A stretch of DNA of 64,000 bases from Yeosuana marina (GCF_011762485.1 NZ_JAAKGI010000027.1:73747-137746); one strand, 5' to 3'. Positions 45,955 through 55,859 are shown, numbered from the stretch's first letter. Program-made: numbers and translations. Notes: generated by a model from the letters alone, not told the origin.

Positions 45955-46982
45955 TGAAATTTACAGCACAACAAATAGCAGAAATTTTAGAAGGTGAAAT
46001 TGAAGGGAATACCGAAGTAGAAGTTTCTAAATTAGCTAAAATAGAAGAGGGCACAGAAGGTTCGCTAACATTTTTAGCGAACCCAAAATACACGCCTTAT
46101 ATATACTCAACAAAAGCATCAATAACCATTGTTAATAAATCTTTTAAACCTGAAAATAAGCTTGATACGACCTTAATTCGTGTCGAAGATGCTTACAAGT
46201 CGTTCTCAAGATTGCTTGAATATTATAACTTAATTAAACAAAACAAAACAGGCATAGAACAACCAAGTCATATTTCTGGCGATGTGGTTTATGGCGAAAA
46301 CATTTATATTGGGGCGTTTTCTTATATAGGAGATCATGTTAAAATAGGTAATAATGTAAAGATTTTTCCAGGAACTTATATAGGAGACAATGTTGTTATA
46401 GGAGATCATACCATTATTTTCTCTGGCGCAAAAATTTATTCAGAAACTATCATTGGTAATTATTGTGTTATAAACTCAGGCGTCATTATAGGAGCTGATG
46501 GTTTTGGTTTTGCACCTGGTGATAATGGTGAATATAGTAAAGTACCGCAAATAGGAAACGTTATTCTTGAAGATTTTGTTGATATTGGCGCTACAACAAC
46601 CATCGATAGAGCAACTTTAGGATCTACTATTATCAGAAAAGGGGTTAAATTGGACAATCAAATTCAAATAGCGCATAATGTTGAGATTGGTAAAAATACA
46701 GTGATTGCAGCGCAAACAGGTATAGCTGGTTCTACAAAAATTGGTGAAAATTGTGTAATTGGTGGTCAAGTAGGCATCGTTGGCCACTTAACAATTGGTA
46801 ATAATGTTAAAATACAAGCGCAATCTGGTATTGGGCGTAATGTAAAAGATAATGAAGTATTACAAGGGTCTCCAGCGATTGCTTACGGAGATTATAATAA
46901 GTCGTATGTTCACTTTAAGAACCTACCAAAGATTATTAAAGATATTAATGAAATAGAAAAAAAAATACATGGCAATAGTTAA
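45954..46982 (+). CDS. lpxD: UDP-3-O-acylglucosamine N-acyltransferase
   Basis: The 342-residue enzyme adds the N-linked 3-hydroxyacyl chain in lipid A synthesis, in the cytoplasm. It has the N-terminal uridine-binding domain ([18 protein letters not shown]...[11 protein letters not shown]) and a long left-handed beta-helix of hexapeptide turns. The catalytic His lies in the [10 protein letters not shown] segment (about residue 240). Family-typical [11 protein letters not shown] is present. It overlaps the lpxC/fabZ start by 14 bases, so they are co-translated. Confidence 0.94.
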   Translation: MKFTAQQIAEILEGEIEGNTEVEVSKLAKIEEGTEGSLTFLANPKYTPYIYSTKASITIVNKSFKPENKLDTTLIRVEDAYKSFSRLLEYYNLIKQNKTGIEQPSHISGDVVYGENIYIGAFSYIGDHVKIGNNVKIFPGTYIGDNVVIGDHTIIFSGAKIYSETIIGNYCVINSGVIIGADGFGFAPGDNGEYSKVPQIGNVILEDFVDIGATTTIDRATLGSTIIRKGVKLDNQIQIAHNVEIGKNTVIAAQTGIAGSTKIGENCVIGGQVGIVGHLTIGNNVKIQAQSGIGRNVKDNEVLQGSPAIAYGDYNKSYVHFKNLPKIIKDINEIEKKIHGNS

Positions 46983-48375
46983 TACTGAAATAAAGCAAAA
47001 AACCATAAAGAAAGAAATTTCTTTATCAGGTGTTGGCTTACACACAGGAAAAAACGTGACTCTTACTTTTAAACCTTCGAAAGCTAATTCCGGATTAGCA
47101 TTTAAACGGATTGATTTGGAAGGGTCGCCTGTAATTGAAGCGGACGCAACTCTTGTAACCAATACAGAGCGAGGGACTTGTTTGGAAAAAAACGGGGTTA
47201 CTATTCAGACATCAGAGCATGTGTTGGCAGCTCTGGTAGGCATGGATGTAGATAACGTAATTATTGAATTAGACTCTTCTGAACCTCCAATTATGGATGG
47301 TTCTTCAAAATTCTTTGTAGAAGCTATTGAAAAAGCAGGCATAGTGGAACTTGATGCTTTTAGGGAAGAGTTTATTATTTCAGATGTTATTTCATATACA
47401 GATGAAGAATCAGGAAGTGAAATTTTAGTGATGCCGTCCAAAGAATACCAAATTACAGCCATGGTAGATTTTGGCACGAAAGTCTTAGGAACCCAAAATG
47501 CGACCTTAAATAAAATATCAGATTTTAAGAAAGATATTTCAAATTCAAGAACCTTTAGTTTTTTACATGAAATTGAAATGCTTTTAGAGCATGGTTTAAT
47601 AAAAGGGGGCGACTTAAATAATGCGATTGTTTATGTAGACAAAGCCTTATCTCCAGAAACACTTGCCAAACTTAAAGTAGCCTTTAAAAAAGACAATATC
47701 GCCATTAAACCAAATGGGATTTTAGATAATTTAACCTTGCATCACCCAAATGAAGCTGCAAGGCATAAGTTATTAGATGTTTTGGGTGATTTAGCCCTTA
47801 TAGGAACCCGAATTAAAGGTAAAGTAATAGCTAATAAACCAGGTCATTTTGTAAACACTCAGTTTGCTAAAAAGATGTCTAAAATCATTAAAAATGAAAG
47901 ACGCAATAATGTGCCTAAAATTGATTTGAATTTACCGCCTTTAATGGATGTTAATCAAATTATGGCCATGTTGCCTCATAGACAACCTTTTTTATTAATT
48001 GATAAAGTGTTTGAGCTTACAGACAACTATGTAATTGCTACCAAAAATGTGACAATGAATGAGTCCTTTTTTGCTGGTCATTTTCCTGGAGCACCAGTAA
48101 TGCCAGGTGTTTTAATTGTTGAGGCTATGGCGCAAACAGGGGGCGTTTTAGTATTGAATACAGTACCAGATCCAGAGAATTATTTAACCTTTTTCATGAA
48201 AATGGATAATGTTAAATTTAAGCAAAAGGTTGTGCCAGGAGATACGTTAATTTTTAAGTGTTCATTGATAACCCCTATTCGTCGCGGAATTTGTCATATG
48301 CAAGGTTACGCTTATGCTAATGGTAAACTTTGTGCAGAAGCAGAACTTATGGCTCAAATATCTAAAGTAAAGTAA
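46969..48375 (+). CDS. lpxC/fabZ: Bifunctional UDP-3-O-acyl-GlcNAc deacetylase / 3-hydroxyacyl-ACP dehydratase
   Basis: This 468-residue fusion is characteristic of Bacteroidota. The N-terminal LpxC domain (residues 1-~310) carries the zinc-binding EHVLAAL and [20 protein letters not shown] segments and deacetylates UDP-3-O-acyl-GlcNAc, the committed step of lipid A synthesis. The C-terminal FabZ domain (about 320-468) starts [14 protein letters not shown] and has the catalytic His and Glu in [21 protein letters not shown]. Joining them may balance lipid A and fatty acid synthesis. About 270 bases, including a 92-bp duplication, separate it from lpxA. Confidence 0.96.
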   Translation: MAIVNTEIKQKTIKKEISLSGVGLHTGKNVTLTFKPSKANSGLAFKRIDLEGSPVIEADATLVTNTERGTCLEKNGVTIQTSEHVLAALVGMDVDNVIIELDSSEPPIMDGSSKFFVEAIEKAGIVELDAFREEFIISDVISYTDEESGSEILVMPSKEYQITAMVDFGTKVLGTQNATLNKISDFKKDISNSRTFSFLHEIEMLLEHGLIKGGDLNNAIVYVDKALSPETLAKLKVAFKKDNIAIKPNGILDNLTLHHPNEAARHKLLDVLGDLALIGTRIKGKVIANKPGHFVNTQFAKKMSKIIKNERRNNVPKIDLNLPPLMDVNQIMAMLPHRQPFLLIDKVFELTDNYVIATKNVTMNESFFAGHFPGAPVMPGVLIVEAMAQTGGVLVLNTVPDPENYLTFFMKMDNVKFKQKVVPGDTLIFKCSLITPIRRGICHMQGYAYANGKLCAEAELMAQISKVK

Positions 48376-48459
48376 TAAAGAATATTTTAAGTAGTATACC
48401 TGTTCTAACAATTATTTTATTAAATACATTTCAGACTTAAATGAATTAAAACTTTAAAA

Positions 48460-48643
48460 ATGAACCAAGCAATAACTATTATTTTCTATAAAACGAAAAC
48501 ATTAAATTGCGAACACATTTTTACCGCTTTATCAAAATCAAAATTATAAAAATGAACCAAGCAATAACTATTATTTTCTTTAAAACGAAAACATTAAATT
48601 GCGAACACATTTTTACCGCTTTATCAAAATCAAAATTATAAAA
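48460..48643 (+). repeat. Perfect-register tandem duplication (92 bp x 2) before lpxA
   Basis: Two copies of a 92-base unit, 48460-48551 and 48552-48643, differ at a single base (TTCTATAAAA against TTCTTTAAAA). Each begins with ATGAACCAA, echoing the ATGAATCAACC start of lpxA at 48644, which stands where a third copy would begin. Each copy contains a 29-codon frame (MNQAITIIF...). Confidence 0.92.
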
Positions 48644-49429
48644 ATGAATCAACCATTAGCATATGTACATCCAGGAGCAAAAATTGCAAAAAATGTAGTT
48701 ATTGAGCCTTTTACAACTATAAATAATAATGTTACCATTGGAGAAGGCACTTGGATAGGTAGTAATGTTACCATTATGGAAGGCGCAAGAATAGGAAAGA
48801 ATTGTAATATTTTCCCTGGTTCAGTGATTTCTGCCATTCCGCAGGATTTAAAATATAATGACGAAGACACCACTGTGGAAATTGGAGATAATGTGACCAT
48901 AAGAGAATGTGTTACGATTAATAGAGGTACTGCAGATAAAATGAAAACTGTTATTGGTAATAATTGTTTAATTATGGCCTATTGCCACATTGCACATGAT
49001 TGTGTTGTTGGGAATAATTGTATTTTTTCAAATAACAGTACGTTAGCGGGACATATTAGCATTGGAGATTATGTGGTTTTAGCAGGTATGACAGCGGTTC
49101 ACCAATTTGTTTCCATTGGAAATCATGCCTTTGTTACTGGAGGTTCATTAGTAAGGAAAGACGTGCCACCGTATGTTAAAGCGGCTCGAGAACCTTTATC
49201 GTATGTTGGAATAAATTCTGTTGGACTCAGAAGGAGAGGGTATACTTCAGATAAAATTAGAGAAATTCAAGATATTTATAGAATACTTTACCAAAAAAAT
49301 TATAATAACACTCAAGCTTCAGAAATTATTGAAGCTGAAATGGAAGCAACACCAGAGCGTGATGAGATTCTTCAATTCATTAAGAACTCGCATAGAGGTA
49401 TCATGAAAGGCTACTTCAAATCAAATTAA
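48644..49429 (+). CDS. lpxA: Acyl-ACP:UDP-N-acetylglucosamine O-acyltransferase
   Basis: LpxA performs the first step of lipid A synthesis, acylating the 3-OH of UDP-GlcNAc. From ATG 48644 the protein has 261 residues, the usual family length. An in-frame TTG at 48599 would add 15 residues that lie in a duplicated leader and is rejected. The left-handed beta-helix is evident (YVHPGAKIAKNVVIEPFTTI onwards), with the catalytic His in MAYCHIAHDC (about residue 118-122). The C-terminal helical domain begins at SVGLRRRGYTSDKI. The efp gene follows after 31 bases. Confidence 0.95.
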   Translation: MNQPLAYVHPGAKIAKNVVIEPFTTINNNVTIGEGTWIGSNVTIMEGARIGKNCNIFPGSVISAIPQDLKYNDEDTTVEIGDNVTIRECVTINRGTADKMKTVIGNNCLIMAYCHIAHDCVVGNNCIFSNNSTLAGHISIGDYVVLAGMTAVHQFVSIGNHAFVTGGSLVRKDVPPYVKAAREPLSYVGINSVGLRRRGYTSDKIREIQDIYRILYQKNYNNTQASEIIEAEMEATPERDEILQFIKNSHRGIMKGYFKSN

Positions 49430-49460
49430 AAAAACTAAAAACGACTTTATAAATTAATAT

Positions 49461-50027
49461 ATGGCAACTACAAGTGATATTAGAAACGGATTGTGTCTTA
49501 AATACAATAATGATATTTACAAAATAATTGAATTTTTACATGTAAAGCCGGGAAAAGGTCCGGCTTTTGTAAGAACAAAAATGAAAAGTGTAACCAATGG
49601 GAAAGTTATAGACAACACCTTTTCAGCGGGTCATAAATTAGAAGATGTGCGTGTAGAAACTCATAAATTTCAATTTTTATATAATGATGGGGAATATTAT
49701 CATTTTATGAATCAAGAAGACTATACGCAAATTCAATTAACGGAAGCAGCATTAGACAATCCTAGTTTGATGAAAGAAGGCGAGGTCGTTACTGTGATTA
49801 TTAATACCGAAGACAATATGCCTCTTTCTGTTGAAATGCCTGCAAGTGTTGTTCTTGAAGTAACTGCTACTGAACCTGGTGTAAAAGGGAATACAGCAAC
49901 GAATGCTACAAAACCTGCTACAGTTGAAACTGGAGCGATTGTAAATGTTCCTTTATTTATCAACGAAGGTGATAAAATTAAGGTAGAAACAGACAAGGGA
50001 ACCTATAAAGAACGTGTTAAAGAATAA
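49461..50027 (+). CDS. efp: Translation elongation factor P
   Basis: This 188-residue, three-domain protein relieves ribosome stalling at polyproline stretches. It has the KOW-like N-terminal domain with the tip loop KPGKGPAF, where Lys32 is the residue corresponding to the modified Lys of E. coli EF-P. OB domains follow, ending GDKIKVETDKGTYKERVKE. Placement between lpxA and an LpxD-like gene is typical of flavobacteria as I recall. The next gene starts 6 bases later. Confidence 0.95.
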   Translation: MATTSDIRNGLCLKYNNDIYKIIEFLHVKPGKGPAFVRTKMKSVTNGKVIDNTFSAGHKLEDVRVETHKFQFLYNDGEYYHFMNQEDYTQIQLTEAALDNPSLMKEGEVVTVIINTEDNMPLSVEMPASVVLEVTATEPGVKGNTATNATKPATVETGAIVNVPLFINEGDKIKVETDKGTYKERVKE

Positions 50028-50033
50028 CTTTCA

Positions 50034-50972
50034 TTGAAATTTCCAAAACCACATACCTTAAAACAAATTGCAAAACTGATTGATTGTGATTTTGTTGGTG
50101 ACGAAAACTTTTCAGTTTTAGGAATGAACGAAATACATGTTGTTACCCCTGGTGACATTGTATTTGTTGACCATCCAAAGTATTATGACAAAGCTTTAAA
50201 TTCAGCAGCAACCATTATTTTAATTAATAAAGAAGTTGAATGCCCTGAAGGAAAAGCATTATTGATAAGTGACGATCCTTTTAGAGACTTCAATAAACTT
50301 ACCAATCATTTTAAACCGTTTATTGCATCACAATCATCCATATCAGATTCAGCCATTATTGGAAAAAACACTGTGATACAACCTAATTGTTTTATTGGGC
50401 ACAATGTTGTTATTGGTGATCACTGTATTATCCATTCAAATGTCAGTATTTACGATGATGCCGTTATTGGTAATCACGTCACCATTCATGCAGGGACTGT
50501 TTTAGGGGCTAATGCATTCTATTATAAAAAACGTTCAGAAGGCTATGACCGTTTAAAATCATGCGGACGTGTTGTTATTGAAGATCATGTCGATCTAGGA
50601 GCGCTGTGCACCATTGACAGAGGCGTAACAGGCGATACTATAATTGGAGAGGGCTCTAAACTTGATAATCAAATTCAGATAGGACATGATACCGTTGTGG
50701 GTAAAAATTGTTTAATAGCCTCTCAAGCGGGTATTGCTGGCTGTGTGATAATTGAAGACGATGTAACTATTTGGGGGCAAGTTGGCTGCACAAGTGGCAT
50801 CACTATTGGCGAGAAAGCTGTAGTGCATGCGCAAGCTGGAATTAGTAAATCGTTAGAAGGTCATAAAACCTATTGGGGAACGCCTGCTCAAGAAGCAAGA
50901 ATTGAACTTAAAGAAATGGCATCTATAAAGCAAATCCCTAATATTTTATCAGAACTCAAAAAAATAAAATAA
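50034..50972 (+). CDS. LpxD-like acyltransferase paralogue
   Basis: A second LpxD-family protein, 312 residues, begins with TTG at 50034, 6 bases after efp; the next ATG is 30 codons in and would cut the conserved N-terminal domain ([27 protein letters not shown]). The hexapeptide beta-helix contains [10 protein letters not shown], equivalent to the catalytic His region of LpxD, and the C-terminal part is shorter than in the main LpxD. It may be an N-acyltransferase with different chain or substrate preference, or a non-lipid A enzyme. It lies between efp and sucD. Confidence 0.82.
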   Translation: MKFPKPHTLKQIAKLIDCDFVGDENFSVLGMNEIHVVTPGDIVFVDHPKYYDKALNSAATIILINKEVECPEGKALLISDDPFRDFNKLTNHFKPFIASQSSISDSAIIGKNTVIQPNCFIGHNVVIGDHCIIHSNVSIYDDAVIGNHVTIHAGTVLGANAFYYKKRSEGYDRLKSCGRVVIEDHVDLGALCTIDRGVTGDTIIGEGSKLDNQIQIGHDTVVGKNCLIASQAGIAGCVIIEDDVTIWGQVGCTSGITIGEKAVVHAQAGISKSLEGHKTYWGTPAQEARIELKEMASIKQIPNILSELKKIK

Positions 50973-50999
50973 AATAGTTTAAAACAAATTTCAATAAAG

Positions 51000-51007
51000 T
51001 ATTTTTG
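51000..51007 (+). promoter_or_regulatory. Candidate -7 element for sucD
   Basis: TATTTTTG fits TAnnTTTG and is 30 bases before the sucD ATG at 51038. It lies in the 65-base gap after the LpxD paralogue, so sucD could have its own promoter. A -33 element is not obvious. Confidence 0.35.
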
Positions 51008-51037
51008 TAGTAGTTTTAGTTAAATAATAAAAGAAAA

Positions 51038-51916
51038 ATGAGCGTTTTAGTAAACAAAAATTCAAAAATAATAGTTCAAGGGTTTACAGGTAGTGAAGGT
51101 ACTTTTCATGCTGGCCAGATGATAGATTACGGCACCAACATTGTTGGAGGTGTAACACCTGGTAAAGGTGGTCAAACCCATTTAGATAAGCCGGTTTTTA
51201 ATACTGTCTTGGAAGCTGTAGAGCAAGTAGGTGCAGACACAACCATTATTTTTGTTCCACCAGCATTTGCTGCAGATGCAATCATGGAAGCTGCCGATGC
51301 AGGGATTAAAGTTATTATTACAATTACAGAAGGAATTCCAGTTGCAGATATGATTAAGGTTGCTGAATATATTCAAAATAAATCATGCCGTCTTGTGGGA
51401 CCTAATTGTCCGGGAGTTATTACTCCAGATGAAGCAAAGGTAGGTATCATGCCCGGATTTGTATTTAAAAAAGGCAGAGTAGGTATTGTTTCAAAATCTG
51501 GAACACTTACATATGAAGCTGCCGATCAAGTTGTAAAACAAGGATTAGGAATTACAACTGCGATAGGTATTGGAGGGGATCCAATTATTGGAACCACTAC
51601 CAAAGAAGCGGTTGAATTATTAATTAATGATCCAGAAACTGAAGCCGTTGTTATGATTGGTGAAATAGGTGGTCAATTAGAGGCAGATGCTGCAACTTGG
51701 TATAAAAATAGCGGAAGTAAAAAACCCATTATAGGATTTATTGCTGGCGAAACTGCTCCTGCAGGACGTACTATGGGACATGCCGGTGCTATTGTTGGTG
51801 GTAGTGATGATACAGCACAAGCAAAAAAGAAAATCATGAAGAATTGTGGTATTCATGTGGTTAATTCACCTGCTGAGATAGGAAAAAAAGTTGCAGAAGT
51901 ATTAGCTTCTTTATAA
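51038..51916 (+). CDS. sucD: Succinate-CoA ligase, alpha subunit
   Basis: The 292-residue subunit binds CoA and carries the phospho-histidine in the TCA cycle enzyme that makes ATP or GTP from succinyl-CoA. Landmarks are VQGFTGSEGTFHAGQM, GGVTPGKGGQTH, VGPNCPGVITPDE, GIGGDPIIGTT and the active His in RTMGHAGAIVGG (about residue 247). Length is normal. The beta subunit gene (sucC) is not in the window, as is usual in Bacteroidota. A strong terminator follows. Confidence 0.95.
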   Translation: MSVLVNKNSKIIVQGFTGSEGTFHAGQMIDYGTNIVGGVTPGKGGQTHLDKPVFNTVLEAVEQVGADTTIIFVPPAFAADAIMEAADAGIKVIITITEGIPVADMIKVAEYIQNKSCRLVGPNCPGVITPDEAKVGIMPGFVFKKGRVGIVSKSGTLTYEAADQVVKQGLGITTAIGIGGDPIIGTTTKEAVELLINDPETEAVVMIGEIGGQLEADAATWYKNSGSKKPIIGFIAGETAPAGRTMGHAGAIVGGSDDTAQAKKKIMKNCGIHVVNSPAEIGKKVAEVLASL

Positions 51917-51934
51917 TCACAACAAAATATTTTT

Positions 51935-51968
51935 AAAAACCTTACAATAAATCTTGTAAGGTTTTTTA
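51935..51968 (+). terminator. Terminator after sucD
   Basis: AAAAACCTTACAA (51935-51947) pairs perfectly with TTGTAAGGTTTTT (51954-51966), a 13-bp stem with a six-base loop that ends in a T tract. It closes the lipid A/efp/sucD transcript. Confidence 0.85.
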
Positions 51969-51969
51969 T

Positions 51970-51997
51970 TTGATACAATTTGTATTTGCTATCTTTG
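51970..51997 (+). promoter_or_regulatory. Promoter of fabG (-33 TTG and -7 TATCTTTG)
   Basis: TATCTTTG at 51990-51997 is an exact TAnnTTTG -7 element, and TTG at 51970-51972 is a -33 element with 17 bases between. It immediately follows the sucD terminator. The 5' leader to fabG would be about 190 bases and contains the repeated phrase AAACACATGAAA at about 52098 and 52188. Confidence 0.55.
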
Positions 51998-52193
51998 ATA
52001 ATCAACAAAACATTACAATTAAATTAAATATCCATGACTAAAATTTATTTATAAAAAAGAATAAGTCTTTGGATGTTGCATCTAGTCAATAAAAAATAAA
52101 CACATGAAACGAGCATGCTAAAAGCTTTATCATCCAAAAGATTGATTATTAGCAAACAGCATGCGTCTGTTAAAAAACAATAAACATAAACAC

Positions 52194-52940
52194 ATGAAAT
52201 TATTAGAAGGAAAAACAGCAATTATAACAGGCGCTAGTAGAGGTATAGGTCGTGGTATTGCTCAGGTTTTTGCCCAACAAGGCGCCAATGTAGCTTTTAC
52301 ATATAGCTCATCTGTTGAAGCAGCCAATGAATTGGAAACAGAATTGAATGCCCTTGGAATTAAAGCTAAAGGCTACAAAAGTAATGCTGCTGATTTTAAC
52401 GAAGCTCAGAAATTAGCTGACGAAGTGGTTGCAGAATTTGGTAGTATTGATATTTTAATCAATAATGCGGGTATTACTAAAGATAATTTGCTGATGCGTA
52501 TTAGTGAAGAAGATTTTGATTCTGTAATTGAAGTCAATTTAAAGTCAGTTTTTAACATGACCAAAGCTGTGCAAAGAACAATGCTTAAACAACGTAAAGG
52601 ATCGATTATCAATATGAGTTCTGTTGTTGGTGTTAAGGGTAATGCTGGGCAAACTAATTATGCTGCTTCCAAAGCCGGAATTATTGGATTTTCAAAATCT
52701 GTAGCTTTGGAATTAGGTTCAAGAAATATAAGAAGCAATGTGATTGCTCCAGGTTTTATTGAAACTGAAATGACAGCGAAGCTTGATGAAGAAGTGGTCA
52801 AAGGATGGCGCGCAGGAATTCCTTTAAAACGTGGAGGCACTCCTGAAGATGTAGCTAATGTATGTGTCTTTTTAGCAAGCGATTTAAGTGCGTATGTCAC
52901 TGGACAAACAATTAATGTTGATGGAGGAATGCTAACATAG
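52194..52940 (+). CDS. fabG: 3-Oxoacyl-ACP reductase
   Basis: The 248-residue SDR enzyme reduces 3-ketoacyl-ACP with NADPH in fatty acid synthesis. It shows TGASRGIG (residues 12-19), NNAG, the Ser/Tyr/Lys triad in MSSVVG and YAASK, and the C-terminal QTINVDGGM. An in-frame ATG at 52161 would add 11 polar residues (RLLKNNKHKH) outside the conserved fold, so 52194 is the start. The VWA-like gene follows after 3 bases and is probably co-transcribed. Confidence 0.92.
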   Translation: MKLLEGKTAIITGASRGIGRGIAQVFAQQGANVAFTYSSSVEAANELETELNALGIKAKGYKSNAADFNEAQKLADEVVAEFGSIDILINNAGITKDNLLMRISEEDFDSVIEVNLKSVFNMTKAVQRTMLKQRKGSIINMSSVVGVKGNAGQTNYAASKAGIIGFSKSVALELGSRNIRSNVIAPGFIETEMTAKLDEEVVKGWRAGIPLKRGGTPEDVANVCVFLASDLSAYVTGQTINVDGGMLT

Positions 52941-52943
52941 TTA

Positions 52944-54977
52944 ATGACAATTACTACGCTATTATATATTATCATTGCCGGAATTATAGCGCTATTATTA
53001 GCCTTTTTCCAATATAAATACCATAAAAAAAGCATGTCTAAATTGAACATGCTTTTTTTGTTGTTAAGATTTGTTACGTTGTTTTCTATACTATTACTAA
53101 TTATAAATCCGAAATTTGAAAATACAACGTTTTATAAAGAAAAGCCGAATTTAATTCTTGCAGTTGATAATTCAACCTCCATAAAACATTTAAAACAAGA
53201 TGGTAACCTTCTATGTTTATTAAAAACTATAAAAGAGAATAAGGAACTTAACACGAAGTTTGATATTACTACCTATACCTTTGGCAATACTTTAAAGGCA
53301 ACCGATTCAATAACCTTTACAGAACAAGAAACGAATATAGATAATGTATTCAATCAATTGTCTCAAGTTTATAAAAATGAGACAGCGCCCATGCTTTTAA
53401 TTACAGATGGAAATCAAACGTATGGTAATGATTATCAATACACGGCATCAAATTATAAGCATCCTATATATCCAATAATTTTAGGCGATACAGTAACCCA
53501 TACAGATTTAAGTATTCAGCAGTTAAATGTTAACAAATACGCCTTTTTAAAAAATCAATTTCCTGTAGAATGTATTGTTGTATATAATGGTAACAAGGCT
53601 ATTAATTCTCGTTTTGAAGTACGTTCAGGAAAAAAATTGGTATATTCTGAATCCGTTAGCTTTTCAAAAAACAACAATTCAAAACTAATAAACTTTACGC
53701 TACCCGCAAATAGAGTTGGGGTCGATACCTATAAAGCTACAATTACTCCAATTAAAAATGAAAAAAACACAATCAATAATTCTAAAGTATTTGCTGTTGA
53801 AGTTATCGATCAAAAAACAAATGTTGCTATAGTTAGTGATTTTCCGCATCCAGATATTGGAGCCTTAAAAAAGAGCATTGAAAATAATGAACAACATAGT
53901 GTAACTATTTTAAAACCAAATAGTTTTTTAGTCCAAAAAAATGATTTTCAATCAGTTATATTATATCAACCAAACAATACATTTAAATCTTTGATTGAAT
54001 CTCTAAAAACCGATAACAAAGGTGTTTTTATAATTATTGGAACAGATACAGATTTACGTTTTTTAAATTTAAATGCAACATATTTCTCACAAGAAATAAC
54101 AAATCAAACAGACGATGTTCAAGCTGAATTAAATAAAAGTTATGCTCCTTTTATTATTCAGGATATAAACTTTGAATCGTTTCCGCCTTTAAAGTCAAAG
54201 TTTGGAGAGGTGTCCTTCACCATTCCTTTTGAAACCATTTTATATCAGAAAATTGATTCTAAAACATCAACAAAACCATTGCTTAGTACGTTTGAAGTTA
54301 CTGGTAAACGAGAAGCTGTTTTATTTGGCGAAGGAATCTGGCAATGGAGAGCGCAAAGTTTTATAGATAATAAGTCGTTTGCTGCTTTTGATAATTTTAT
54401 TAATAAAATCATTCAATACCTTTCTACGAACAAACCTAAAAAACGATTGACTATTGATTATGAATCGTTTTATAATGGTAATAATGGCATTACCATTAAA
54501 GCTGAGTTTTTTGATAAAAACTATAATTTTGATAATCGTGAAGGGCTTGAAATTACTGTAAAAGATTCTCTTTCCAATAAAAAACAAACATTTCCTTTTA
54601 TTCTTAAAGACAATATGTATCAGGTTGATTTAAGTAGTTTAAAGCCATCAGAATATAGTTTTGTTGTAAATGCTTCTAATGAAAACATATCGCAATCAGG
54701 GCATTTTAAAATATTAGAATATAACGTTGAGCAACAATTTTTAAATGCCAATGTAACAAAACTGCAACAAGTTGCTACTAATAGTTTAGGTAAAAGCTAT
54801 TTTATCGCACAAAATCAATCATTAATAACTGATTTACTACAGGACAATAGATACCAAACTATACAAAAAAGCCATAAAAATACCATACCTTTGATAGATT
54901 GGAAATATCTACTCTTTTTAATAGTCTTAAGTCTAACTATTGAATGGTTTTTAAGAAAATATAACGGATTAATCTGA
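52944..54977 (+). CDS. Membrane-anchored VWA-domain-like protein
   Basis: This 677-residue protein starts with two membrane segments (about residues 5-22 and 34-54) and ends with another (about 648-664). Between them is an extracytoplasmic region with a von Willebrand A-like domain showing the metal-site motif DNSTS (Asp75, Ser77, Ser79) and LITDGNQTYG. Similar large VWA membrane proteins are common in Bacteroidota and uncharacterised. The last nine codons (FLRKYNGLI) and stop are repeated about 900 bases downstream, beyond the SDR gene, which suggests an insertion event just after this gene. Confidence 0.78.
   Translation: MTITTLLYIIIAGIIALLLAFFQYKYHKKSMSKLNMLFLLLRFVTLFSILLLIINPKFENTTFYKEKPNLILAVDNSTSIKHLKQDGNLLCLLKTIKENKELNTKFDITTYTFGNTLKATDSITFTEQETNIDNVFNQLSQVYKNETAPMLLITDGNQTYGNDYQYTASNYKHPIYPIILGDTVTHTDLSIQQLNVNKYAFLKNQFPVECIVVYNGNKAINSRFEVRSGKKLVYSESVSFSKNNNSKLINFTLPANRVGVDTYKATITPIKNEKNTINNSKVFAVEVIDQKTNVAIVSDFPHPDIGALKKSIENNEQHSVTILKPNSFLVQKNDFQSVILYQPNNTFKSLIESLKTDNKGVFIIIGTDTDLRFLNLNATYFSQEITNQTDDVQAELNKSYAPFIIQDINFESFPPLKSKFGEVSFTIPFETILYQKIDSKTSTKPLLSTFEVTGKREAVLFGEGIWQWRAQSFIDNKSFAAFDNFINKIIQYLSTNKPKKRLTIDYESFYNGNNGITIKAEFFDKNYNFDNREGLEITVKDSLSNKKQTFPFILKDNMYQVDLSSLKPSEYSFVVNASNENISQSGHFKILEYNVEQQFLNANVTKLQQVATNSLGKSYFIAQNQSLITDLLQDNRYQTIQKSHKNTIPLIDWKYLLFLIVLSLTIEWFLRKYNGLI
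54948..54973 (+). repeat. Left direct repeat flanking the SDR gene
   Basis: 26 bases, 25 identical to 55860-55885. Here they encode the FLRKYNGLI end of the VWA-like protein, and the gene then stops with TGA. Confidence 0.9.
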
Positions 54978-54990
54978 GCATAGACAAAAA

Positions 54991-55761
54991 ATGAACATAG
55001 ATACTAAAACTGCTATTGTAACTGGATCATCATCTGGAGTTGGAGCTGCCTCTTGTATTGAATTTGCAAAAAGGGGGTGGAATGTAGTTATAAACTATTC
55101 TCAAAATAAAAGCGAAGCTTACAAGATAGAAGCGACATGTAAAAGTTTTGGAGTAGATACTCTGGTATGTCAAGCAAATGTAGCTAAAGAAGAAGATTGC
55201 AAAAGAATGGTAGAAGATACAATCAATACTTTAGGTAGAATTGATGTTTTAGTTAATAATGCTGGAACCACTAGATTTTGTGATTACGGTAACTTGGAAG
55301 GGCTAGATAAAAAAGATTTTCAAGATCTTTACGAAGTTAACGTTATTGGAGCCTATCAAATGGTGAAATTTGCAACGCCATATTTAAAAAAGGTTAATGG
55401 TGCTATTGTTAATATATCTTCTATTAGTGCTATATCTGGTGTAGGAAGTTCAATTGCTTATGCAGCATCTAAAGGCGCCTTATCTACTATGACACTTTCA
55501 CTTGCTCATGCACTTGCTCCAGAGATTAGAGTAAATGGTGTCTGCCCAGGTTTTATCCAAACTAGATGGACTAAAGGCTTTTTAGGAGATAGATATGAGT
55601 CTGTAAAGAAAAGTATTGAAAAAGCTTCTCTTATAAATAAAACCTCATTGCCTGAAGATATTGCTAGAGGTATTATTTATTTAGCAGTGGATGCAGTGAC
55701 AACATCTGGTCAGCTATTAACAATAGATGGTGGACAGTTAGTAAATCAAGGTAAAATCTAA
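54991..55761 (+). CDS. SDR family oxidoreductase (FabG-like paralogue)
   Basis: The 256-residue protein is a classical short-chain dehydrogenase: TGSSSGVG (about residues 11-18), NNAGTT, the Ser/Tyr/Lys triad in ISSISA and YAASKGA, NGVCPGFIQTRW and LTIDGGQ. It is related to fabG upstream but diverged, so another substrate (a keto compound or alcohol) is likely. The gene sits between two direct repeats that carry the end of the upstream VWA gene, consistent with acquisition of the gene into this site. It has no obvious partner genes nearby. Confidence 0.85.
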   Translation: MNIDTKTAIVTGSSSGVGAASCIEFAKRGWNVVINYSQNKSEAYKIEATCKSFGVDTLVCQANVAKEEDCKRMVEDTINTLGRIDVLVNNAGTTRFCDYGNLEGLDKKDFQDLYEVNVIGAYQMVKFATPYLKKVNGAIVNISSISAISGVGSSIAYAASKGALSTMTLSLAHALAPEIRVNGVCPGFIQTRWTKGFLGDRYESVKKSIEKASLINKTSLPEDIARGIIYLAVDAVTTSGQLLTIDGGQLVNQGKI

Positions 55762-55795
55762 TCATTTGTAATTCAATAAGGCAACAAAAATGCCG

Positions 55796-55803
55796 TATCT
55801 TTG
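55796..55803 (+). promoter_or_regulatory. Candidate -7 element for the prohibitin-like gene
   Basis: TATCTTTG is an exact TAnnTTTG match in the same context as the fabG promoter (CTTTGATAA). The nearest TTG upstream, at 55766-55768, is 27 bases away, longer than usual. The element lies inside the segment between the two direct repeats. Confidence 0.4.
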
Positions 55804-55859
55804 ATAAATATAGGAAATACTCACACTTTTTTGGGGTTTTTAGTTTATCAATAAAGTGA

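Noticed and set aside
48599..48643. Upstream TTG start for lpxA
   Set aside because: It lies inside the second 92-bp repeat unit and adds 15 non-conserved residues; ATG 48644 gives the standard LpxA length.
52161..52193. Upstream ATG for fabG
   Set aside because: It adds a polar stretch before the conserved first beta strand; ATG 52194 begins the fold directly.
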